Assembly (NCBI GenBank): GCA_030704615.1
Contig: CM060734.1
Coordinates: forward strand, 37,774,042 to 37,838,041
Direction of reading: 5' to 3'
Length of the DNA stretch: 64,000 bases
Origin: Takakia lepidozioides
Lineage: Eukaryota; Streptophyta; Takakiopsida; Takakiales; Takakiaceae
Shown here: positions 55,331 to 64,000 of the stretch, piece by piece
Numbering within the stretch: the first letter of the stretch is position 1
Layout of the letters: each line of letters starts with the position of its first letter
The notes under the pieces: generated by a model
Told to the model about the DNA's origin: nothing
Databases searched by the model: none
What the model saw: the letters and a program-made list of their open reading frames with translations, nothing else
Position numbers and translations under genes: made by a program

Positions 55331-57566
55331 TTTTGTAGCACCCTCTCTACTTTCGCCCTTGTGCTTTTCACTTGCCTAGCATCCACTCAGCTACGCAGGG
55401 CTTGCCTCTTCATCCCGTAAGTCCAAAACACGTGCATTGTTTTCCGGTTTCCTCGCTAGTGTTCCTTCCCACATTTTCTGTCCCAAGCTCCTGGTGAAGC
55501 TGGTCTGAAGATAAGCACACCTGGCTGAGAAAAAAAGACTTATTCCAAGTCTGTAGGGTTTTGGCTAGATGTCCTCGGACTTCCGTGACAGAAAGTGCAG
55601 AGTACTGAGAAGTTTAGGTCACTGTTGGCCATGTACAAGGACTGACAGAGGACCAGGCAGCAGAGCCTACATAAATCATTGTGAGAGAGTAGTGCACCAA
55701 ACAAGGTAAAGACGATACGTCAGCCAGTGACCTTCAAAACGGCGGGTGGCGACTATCAGTTTTCTCTTGTCTGATTCCCAGAACAACACTTAACTGAGTA
55801 GCTTCTAATGTGCGAAGGAGAAAAGCGCAGTCGAATATCTCTACATACAGTGGACGAGAACAAGATAGATAGCAACCAGGATTTTCTCCTGCAGACGACG
55901 TGGGGTGGTTCTCGCATTTACATTAGAACTTTCAAGTGTGGAAGTAAAGCTCCACTAGCAAATCACTGGAAGAAATATGGTTCGGCTGTGTGCGAATCGC
56001 TAACGCAAGGACCACCAACCTGCTTATGTATGTACAATATAGGCCTTAACAGAAACACTGAGGTATAATGTCTAGACAAGACTGAGGCAAGGATGATGGC
56101 ACGCACATGAAATGATAAATTTTCTCTATCTGCATCTTGTCAGACAGAGTCGTGACTAACAACCACTAACGGAATGAAGTACACTAGCACTTCATATGAT
56201 GAGGAAACAAAGACAGATATACCCAGGACTCCATTTCGACACAGGAACAAGGTAAGAAAAAAGGAGGTAGGACTCTCTATCTACCGATAATCAATGTTCC
56301 AGCGAGAACCTGATACCCCGAGCACGCAAATGGAACTCACAACTAGAATTACTTCGAATTCTGACTGCGAGAATAAGATATACATGCTTCCTACACTAGC
56401 ATTCCCATCTCCCAATCTGATCTCCCGACTCCTCTCAGAAACCTCATCATATGCCTCCTCCACAGCATGGATCCTAGCTAAAGGCAAAAAGAGAAAGCAT
56501 GGCCTGGATGCGGCCGTTTTAATAGCCAAAACCGCCGAAACAATCATAGAACGAGATGATAGACGAGATTTTGGAAGGGAAAGGCCTCCCTCCTGCTCTC
56601 CTGCAGGCAATCTGAATGCGAGCATCCGCCATCCTCAGCAGCAGCGCAAGCAGCTCCACAACGCAGCGCGGTACCAACACGGCAATCCCAACAAGATGGC
56701 TTGAATGCTGCCCAGCAGTCCTTTCTGCCAGCTGTCCCCTCTCTATTGGGGTCACTGGTTGGAGATAGGCCAAATTTGTAAATGCGCCATGTGGCACTCG
56801 TTGATTGACAGAACCTCTGCACCCGTCGCGGTATTGCTTTTCGCAATGCGGCTCAGAAAATAGCATCCTATGATGAGTGCCTGCAGCCTTGATGTTTTAT
56901 ATATGTATTTGATTTATTTCTTGAAAGAATTTTATGAATTAAAGTGCTCTATCTGTTTTTATTTGTTTTTAATTTATTCTATTGAAACAGTGAATTTCTC
57001 ACTGGCTACCTGCAGGAGAAAATCATCTTCAAGTCGATGGAATTAATTAATAAATGATTTCATTGGGAAAAAAAGGATTTTCCAAACTACTAAAATGTAG
57101 CCTTTAGGTAGTTGGTCTTGCGCCTCTTTATACATTTCATTTCCTTTTTATCTACATATATACATGTTAATACATTTTCTTTTTTTAAACGAAATGTTTT
57201 ATTGTAATTTTATTTAACTGGATTCATTCAAAACAACATTAAACAACTATTTGAATTTTGCAGCTGTAATTTGCAGCTGTAATGAAAGCTGTTGGTGTAA
57301 AGGGGTTTTCTCGTTTTCTACCATTTGCTAGTAAATGCTCCCTAGGCGGATTAATTACCATTTATTTTCCCTCGCTTTGAATAAATTAAAGGACTTCTCC
57401 AAAATAGAAGAGTCACTGTTGCTGCTCCCCGCTTTCAAGTTCCCTCGCCCTCTGGTAAATTGGTCCAGTTCTTATTGACCATTTTCCATTTCTTCCTTGT
57501 CCCTTTCTCAAAAGAAAAGCAAAAAGCAAAGAAATCAAACAAACCTGGCAACTACGGAAAGACATT
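55331..57566. other. 5' flank of the NPH3-family gene, nothing firm
   Basis: Should contain promoter and 5' UTR. Open frames on both strands at 56281-56866 overlap each other and match no family. Confidence 0.4.
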
Positions 57567-57579
57567 AAAGTATGTTATC
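57567..57579. repeat. Left target-site duplication of the SINE
   Basis: AAAGTATGTTATC, identical to 57781-57793. Confidence 0.9.
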
Positions 57580-57780
57580 ACCAGTCACTAGCTCAGCTGG
57601 ATAGTGCACCGAGTGCCAGCCAGATGATTCTGGGGTCAAATCCTGCTACCTTGTCGGGTATGGTATTATGTTCCTCTCCCCCTTCCCTTGGGCGGTGTCC
57701 GTTGAGCAACACTGTGAAAGAGGTTATTTTCTCCAATTAAGGAGCCTGACTTGTGAGCCGACCATTTAAAAATAAATAAA
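57580..57780 (+). mobile_element. tRNA-derived SINE
   Basis: 201 bp. The 5' part carries a pol III A box (TAGCTCAGCTGG, 57589-57600) and a B-box-like GGGTCAAATCC (about 57632-57642) at tRNA-like spacing. A non-tRNA body follows and the 3' end is an A-rich tail (AAAAATAAATAAAA). A perfect 13-bp duplication flanks it. The body has a second partial copy at 60338-60430. Confidence 0.92.
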
Positions 57781-57793
57781 AAAGTATGTTATC
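57781..57793. repeat. Right target-site duplication of the SINE
   Basis: Second copy of AAAGTATGTTATC, right after the A-rich tail. Confidence 0.9.
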
Positions 57794-60337
57794 TTAAAAA
57801 TTGTATTAAAAGAGTGTAAGTATACATGTATGATGTAACTAAGGTTAAAGAGAGTGACATGCACAAGAATGTACTAATATAATCTAGGCCTACCTACTCG
57901 TAAGACTCATTGATGACTGAAGTAGCCTTGAAGCCTGCTGGGAACAAACCACCATAACTCTTCACTTGCTCTCAGAAGTCAAGGAGTAAATGTTCACTAC
58001 CGGTGTCGAGTGTTGACCTTATTCATCAATGGCATGTAGAGAGAGAGAGGAAGACAAGGAGGAAGCGCACTAATAAGTTAGCGTAGCGCATCTTCTCATT
58101 ATGTAGGTCACAGAAACTGGGGCTAATTGAGCGCTGAACAAGAGAATTCACGGTGACGATGATATGATTGAATGAAATGTTTTGTGAGTTTTCCCCATAG
58201 CATCATTGTTATTAGGGTATTCGGAGTTGGGTTTCACCTAACGAATGAATACATATTACAGACTCCAACCAAAGACCTAAATTCTTGACCTAATAAGTCC
58301 ATGAAATACACACATGCCTGCACCAAACGCTGTCCGGCGTGCCACGGATGTCGGATGTGGTGCGCACGCGGTGGGCCCACAAGAAGCTTGCCCCGAAGGG
58401 AGAGCTGACAGCCCCTGCCACCGCCTTCGCTTGCCCTGCGTTCCCTTCAATGCTCCTGTCTGTGGCTTAGCCTCGATCAGCTTGATCTTGCATCTGCATC
58501 TTGTGTAACTTAAGTTGCGCTCTGCATCAATTTCCACAGCGTGTTATGCTGGGACTCTGGCGCGCCTAGACTCCGGATGGATTTAGACTGTGCAGTGTGG
58601 ACTCTGGCGAGATTACTGCATTACATAGTGGATCCAAATTTTGACTTGGTGATGTTGTCTCCAGACTGCCGCCGATTCGAGCCTGTGGTTGTTGCCGTTC
58701 TAAAATTGACAAGGAAGGGGGACAGAGCAGTTTTGCGTCATGGCGCAGTCAGTGAGTGATTTGCTCCGTTTTCGAGGGATAAAATGTATATACAGTAGGT
58801 AGTTACGAAGTTGATCAAGATTGGTGTCGGGCCTTCGAAGTCTGATGAAAAGTGAGATTGCGTTGTGACTTGGCATGCGAATGTGTGACATTCGAGCTTC
58901 TTAATCTTTGAGAACACATAAGTAGGTTCACATGCCCGCTCATTGGCTCCCTTTCAAGGTTGACTATGGTTTCAGTCAACTACAGTGGATGACTAGAAAG
59001 AGAGAGTGTATGTATTGGTTTTGAGGCTAACTTGGATTCAATGCATGTGTTGCGTCCCAGTGTGATGGCGTGGAGTGAGTGGATCGACGGGTTCTCGGCA
59101 AGAACTGAACTTCCCGGCCTGGAGATTGAGTCCCTCAATTATCTGCAGTCGATGGTCAAATGCTGTCAAATGTGAACAGTGAGGCTCCTCACGGCATGGA
59201 ACTGAACGAGGCTCTTATGTCCAGAAACACAGATCATAAACGCAGTCGATTTTACAGCTGGACGGACTTGTGCATGTAGCTAACATTGCCATGTCTTCTT
59301 TCAGGTGGATGTTTCATCACACTGTGTCGGTACAGCTGCTGACATGGATCCAAAATTAGAGTGAATATAAGGCTAGCTGTACAAAGCCTACTCAGATTCT
59401 GAGCCAGAGTCTGATTTGGTTGCTTTCCTGGCGCACCTGCACCGACTTGTTTTAGTAGTTGTCACTCCAATGCGACAGCCATCGCTCGAAAATTGACGAA
59501 GGAAAAACACACCTGTCCGTTCAGAGTCACTGATGAATGCAGCTGACTACCTGTCAGACGATTGTCTTCATATAGCGACGGAAACCTGAACATCTTCCCT
59601 TGCGGGGGCCACATACAAAGCATTTGCTACAGAAACACATAGGCTCTCAGGCAACACTGACAGAGAATGAGGGTAAGTGTTGGAAAGGGACAATCATCTC
59701 TCAGATGAGCAGAAGCAAGCCCTGTCTACTATGATTATTGCTGTAGGGTTGCTTAGGATTCTCTTCAGAAAGCAAGTCTGGGTGTGGGCGTCAGAACGAA
59801 AGGATAGACAGTCAGATCACACACATTGCTCCTTCTGCAGGATCGCTCAGTGGATGAATAACGCATTCTGCATCCAACAGCTCCAAGGATGAATGCTTGC
59901 TTATACAAGGATTGGGCCCTTGGAAGGAAAAGCTTGCCTCAGGCCATGAGAATCACACTGGAACGTAGAAGACAAGATTTGAACCCAAGATCACCTGGGT
60001 GACATTGGATTTGCTTAGTAATGCAATATTATTTTTCCTACTAAAAACTGATTTGTTTTTTTATTTGATTTCTATTTATTTATTTTTACAAAGGTAACCT
60101 GGGAGCGGTGTTGACAAGAACTTTTGTGTCTGCATTGTCTATCTTTTGAAACACAATATTCTTCTTTTTGCCTTTCAAATCTGTTGTGACAAGCGCCAAA
60201 AAGGGCATTGCAATCTCCTATGTACGATAATTGTTGGGCCCAAGATTGCTCACTCAAGCATTGTGATTGGTTCAACCTTGAAACCCTACAACTTTGTGTC
60301 AATTTTTTTTTGTTTTTTGGTTTTTGTTTTTAAAAGG
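57794..60337. other. Intergenic, no gene recognised
   Basis: Short frames only. A minus-strand segment near 59960-60010 contains GGGTTCAAATC with tRNA-like context and could be an older SINE relic, but no A box was found. Confidence 0.4.
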
Positions 60338-60430
60338 GTGTGGTATGGTTACTGGGTGGTGTCCCATTCCTACGCCTCATGGCGGGTTACTGTGAAAGAG
60401 GTTATTTTCTCTGATTTGTGAGCTGTTGCT
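60338..60430 (+). mobile_element. 3' part of a second SINE copy
   Basis: Shares GGTGTCC, ACTGTGAAAGAGGTTATTTT and TGTGAGC with the SINE body at 57690-57765. It lacks the tRNA-like head; a T/A-rich run precedes it. Confidence 0.65.
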
Positions 60431-61214
60431 CCCAGATCAAGTACTTTTTGTGATGCCGCAGACATCTTATCAATTCTGCCTTGTTAAAAATGACGAAAAT
60501 TCACCGTTATATTTTTCACCATCATTTAGATGAATGGTCATAGGCCTATCTAAGTTTAAAGTCAACAGTTTCATGGATGTGTCCCACAACAACTAGGTCT
60601 ATGTTGCTGGGGCCGGCGGCACCTTCATCTAGCCTCATGGCTCTTTCTGACCCACCTTCCTTGTTGTTGTCTGATCGTCTTGATCCACTTCAGGCACTAC
60701 TTACTTACTTCTAATGAATTGCATGTCACATAGGTACATCAATCTCTTTAACAATCTTCCACTTTTGCTACAACTTGGAATGGGCACATACCACCTGGGA
60801 AGTTGTTCTTGATTCAATCCACCTACCGGAAGGCAGTAGCCCTTGGGGTTCAAGAGACACCATACTAAGCTTACAATCCCTTTGGGAGGCGTCATAATTA
60901 TATTATTGGGACAACTTTGAAGATTCTTGAAGTTGTTAAAGGGACAACCGTCCAGACATAGCACATTTAAATACAACCTTCCCATGGGCTGCTGGTCAAG
61001 CGAAGACGTCTAGACAAGCAAGAGCACGTGTGGGTAACTCATTGGTTCACTCTTTAGCTGTCCATCTTTGGACGGATGAGGCACTTGTCTGGCCGTTCAA
61101 TCTGAGACATGCGAAGGGTGGAGATTTGTCTGGTCTTAGTGCAAACGGTGGGGGACACTTGTGGACTGTTTTTAGTGTTTTGCGATTTGTCCTTCTCTGG
61201 AATGTGAGATTCCT

Positions 61215-61255
<41 letters not shown>

Positions 61256-61467
61256 CGGTGGATTGCGCTGGATTTCTGCGTATCCTTTCTTGTTATGAAT
61301 TTTCTGTAATTTGATTTTCGGCGTTTGGTTTCAAAGACGATTGGACGTCCGACGACAGAGGACCGAGGATTGGTTTGTACACAGTGAAGAGTAAGAGGAG
61401 ACAGGATCGGAAGGGAAATTGTGATATAAGAAAGAGCGAGGCGAGGAGGAGGAGTATAGTGAGACAA
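60431..61467. promoter_or_regulatory. Upstream region of the acyl-CoA oxidase gene
   Basis: Contains the promoter/5' UTR by position. It includes the (GA)17 tract at 61217-61251, of a kind often found in plant core promoters and 5' UTRs. No TATA box assigned. Confidence 0.4.
61217..61251. repeat. GA microsatellite upstream of ACX3
   Basis: About 17 uninterrupted GA units, 217 bp before the ATG. Confidence 0.95.
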
Positions 61468-64000
61468 ATGGAGGGCGGAAGAGGAAGCGCCGGATGGCGA
61501 GCTTCCGTGCTGGCCAACCATCTAAGACAGGATCGCCACACCTGCTCCTTACAACGGTCTCCCTGCTTGGAGTACGCCCCTCCAGAACGGAATTCTGGTC
61601 AGACTCTTGACATTTCGAATGTAGAAATTAATTATCATGCCCACTCTGAATTAATTTGTGAAAAGCTGCGATAGGGCATAAAGCTGCAGTTTCTCCAAGC
61701 GCCACCCATACTTTCAGATAACATCTGAGCTTGTCAGGCATATCAGAGCCTTGACTATACATTCTGCATCTTCTCTTTCAATTTTAGCTTTATATGCGAT
61801 TTGAATTTTCAATCATATAGTGGTCCAATTTTTTACTTGCGAAGGGGTGCAGCCCGACAGTGTAACATTCATTTATATTCTCAGTATGTGTACCACTCTT
61901 CCAGCCCTAGTCAGTACCCCGGCATCTCTGCGCAAAGCAGTGAGGAAGTGCCTGGAAAGAGAGATAAAAGGTGAAATTATCGCATTATCTATGTGCATGT
62001 TCCTGCAGCTCGGACGAGTTTACCTATTCATATCGCAATGGCTATCGGCAGTGTGTTATTCCTATTAACAAAACATCCCCCTTTTCGGTCATTCCCCAAA
62101 ACCGGTGCCAAAATAGGTGCTTTGTTTACATCGTTTACCTCAGTAAGTAACTGGGGGTTTTCGGGAAAAACCTATGTGGGGTACTTTTCGGGTGTGGGAT
62201 GCTCCTTCAACAAAGGAGACCAAAGAAAAAGGACATGCAGAGGAGGAGCTAATGAGAGGACCTATCTCTGCCCAACCAAAGGCATGGAGAAATAACAGAC
62301 AGAATGATCTGATTCAATGTCTTTGGCGCTGTTGCAGAGAGGCCTGCTTTTGACAAGTTGGCGATGAGGAGACTTTTGGATGGTCACAATTGTGAGGAAA
62401 GGGATGCACTCTTCAATCTAATGGCCAGTAGCAAGCTCTTTCAGTTGAAGGAAGTCAGTGGGAAAGTTTTCCTAAGTCCGGATTTCAATCAATCGATGGA
62501 GGAGCAGAGAGAAATTACCTTGCAGCGCATTCTCTTCTTGCTCAGTAAAGGAGTCTTTGAAGGCTGGTTGACACGTCAGAGTCAGCAAGATGCCCTCAGA
62601 ATGGCAGCAGTCTTTGAGTGCATAAGCATCTTTGACCATTCTTTGTCGATCAAGATTGGTGTTCATACCCAATTATGGTATGTATGTGTGTCTTGTCACT
62701 CTTATGAGTAGAAGGTCTAAATTACGAAGCCCTGAACACAACATTGTGACAGTATGTCAATTTTGAAAGCTCTCTACGGACACTCTCTAACATCTTCGTG
62801 AAGGGTATATAGTTACTGCTTAATTGTTGCTGGATTCTTGGATCTGTAACAGGGGAGGTTCTATTCAGTTTTTGGGAACAGAGCGGCACCACAAGAAGTG
62901 GCTGCAGCGTACTGAAGACTATGAAGTGCGTGGCTGCTTTGCTCTGACCGAGCTTGGCCATGGTAGTAATGTACGTGATTTGTCCTTGAATCATCCGATC
63001 ATGTGTCTGGCTGCTGTGTTTGTTGAAACAAATAATGACTGAAAATGACTATTATCTCTTTTTCTGATTCTTCCAAACTGGTCCAAACTGGGTGTGGTTT
63101 CTATGGCCATAGTCAATGTTGAATGAGCAGTCCTTGAGTAACCTGCCTTTCCATCTTTGCCAGATAGTAGAAATTCATTACTAACTCATCATGTCATGGC
63201 AGGTTCGTGGAATTGAAACAATTACCACGTATGACCCTTCTACACAGGAATTCATCATCGACACACCTTGTGAATCTGCTCAAAAATATTGGATTGGTGG
63301 GGCTGCTCAGGTAAGCTTTTTTACGGTGTTATTTGGATACATTAAAATCTGACTTTTTTTAATCTTTCATTGGTCAGATTTACAGAGTGTGCTCAAGGAG
63401 TATGTAGTTCTGGAGGAATGAAAGCAATGAACATCCAGAGAGGGTTGTAGACTGTACGGTAGCAGAAGAAGTGAAAAACAGTGTGGGTCTGAAGTCAGCC
63501 CTCCAGGCAGTGAGTGATATCTTTCAGATAAGAAATTGACACTCTCTAGCTGATCCTAAAGTGAATAACATTGTGAAACAATCATTGAAGCACCTTTATG
63601 TGGAAGTAAAAGTGTAACAGATGTTTCAAGACACTGAGCATGCCATCTGGCAAAGTCTGTTGTCTCACAGTTCTTTAACATACGAAAGTTGGTTCTTGTC
63701 ATGGATTTCCTGAACATGTTGTAGTTGGACAATGCGATTTGGCATCTTCCAGATTATCTGAGGCGTTGAAGTCGTGTACATGGAAGATGTAGCAGAAAAT
63801 CAGTAAGTATTGCAGGGGTAATTTTTCAAAGGCCGGATGTTGAATCTGACACGCACAAGGCAAATTCAATGTGAAGAAACACACTGTAATCTTCCTGTCA
63901 ATTTAGGCTCACTGGATCAAGCTACATTTGTGATTGTAAATAACAGGATTAAACAGTGACTGTTTTGTTCCATTTGCAGCATGCAACCCATACTATTCTC
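61468..64000 (+). CDS. ACX3: Peroxisomal acyl-CoA oxidase, ACX3-like (5' part, runs off the window)
   Basis: Exons 61468-61597, 62338-62677, 62853-62970, 63203-63310 and 63980-64000 (continuing) join in frame through GT-AG introns. Exon 1: MEGGRGSAGWRASVLANHL then SPCLEYAPPE. Exon 2: LLDGHNCEERDALFNLM, KVFLSPDFNQSMEEQREITL, LLSKGVFEGWLT and FDHSLSIKIGVHTQLW. Exon 3: FLGTERHHKKWLQRTEDYEV and GCFALTELGHGSN. Exon 4: VRGIETITTYDPSTQEFIID, CESAQKYWIGGAAQ. Exon 5: HATHTIL. The TELGHGSN and QKYWIGGAA blocks form the FAD/substrate site. The enzyme performs the first step of peroxisomal fatty-acid beta-oxidation, passing electrons to O2 to make H2O2; ACX3 enzymes prefer medium-chain acyl-CoA. No damage is visible in the part present. 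The targeting signal cannot be judged because the C-terminus is outside. Confidence 0.93.

Noticed and set aside
56281-56866. Overlapping 136-codon plus and 115-codon minus frames
   Set aside because: They overlap each other, show no conserved motif and have no upstream or downstream exons; could be part of the NPH3 gene 5' UTR region.
57585-57660. A genuine tRNA gene at the SINE head
   Set aside because: A and B boxes are present but the acceptor stem does not pair, and the unit continues into a SINE body with an A-rich tail and flanking duplications.
59940-60010. Possible tRNA gene on the minus strand (GGGTTCAAATC)
   Set aside because: Only a B-box-like element; no A box and no cloverleaf could be folded by eye.
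60701-60985. 94-codon minus frame with a proline/cysteine-rich sequence
   Set aside because: No recognisable domain or splice context; kept as intergenic.
61054-61541. 155-codon minus frame upstream of ACX3
   Set aside because: Contains a long Leu-Ser run produced by the GA microsatellite and overlaps the ACX3 first exon in antisense.

Overview
The window is nuclear DNA of a land plant. It carries a nuclear gene for chloroplast ribosomal protein uL18c with a transit-peptide exon, an NPH3/RPT2 phototropism-family gene, a plant-type peroxisomal acyl-CoA oxidase, pentatricopeptide (PPR) relics, Ty3/gypsy chromoviruses and a tRNA-derived SINE. Intron sizes, the PPR relics and the unusual gypsy elements suit a non-seed plant (bryophyte, lycophyte or fern), but the species cannot be fixed from the sequence. 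Gene islands sit at the two sides (about 9.9-24.9 kb and 53-64 kb), and the middle (24.9-51.6 kb) is a graveyard of transposons.

Left part. At 479-5329 lies a LINE whose 5' half is inverted; a perfect 16-bp target-site duplication brackets the whole block. A second, shorter copy of the same LINE (10294-11896) sits inside a PIG-H (GPI-anchor biosynthesis) coding sequence that also has an in-frame stop. Next to it is a three-exon remnant of an isoamyl-acetate-type GDSL esterase. Opposite, across a 333-bp gap, is an intact ten-exon spliceosomal cyclophilin gene (CWC27/CYP57, 480 codons) with one GC-AG intron. Then come a gypsy integrase scrap, a 156-bp near-perfect hairpin, two exons of an unidentified gene, the uL18c gene (four exons, 214 aa) and, head to head with it, a Myb/trihelix-like gene.

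Middle. A decayed Ty3/gypsy family is seen in two pieces. One piece (24885-26605) has RNase H, integrase and a C-terminal PHD finger. The other (30651-40796) has Gag, protease, a C5-cytosine DNA methyltransferase and reverse transcriptase. Together they suggest a retrotransposon family that carried both a DNA-methylation writer and a chromatin reader. The second piece is interrupted inside its RT by a chromovirus (35154-40325) whose first predicted transcript bases are complementary to its primer-binding site, the arrangement expected of self-priming Tf1/sushi-type elements. A second chromovirus (43325-49676) has complete LTRs and an ordinary initiator-Met tRNA primer site. Between these lie a ~180-bp tandem repeat apparently derived from a PPR gene, ACCACT/AGTGGT-rich repeats and a large inverted-repeat (foldback) element.

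Right part. A small TIR element, a single-exon NPH3-family gene, a SINE with a perfect 13-bp duplication, and the first five exons of an ACX3-like acyl-CoA oxidase that runs off the window. Most mobile-element reading frames contain stops and frameshifts, so host genes and transposon relics are labelled separately. Exon coordinates were derived by hand from splice signals, frame and family conservation.
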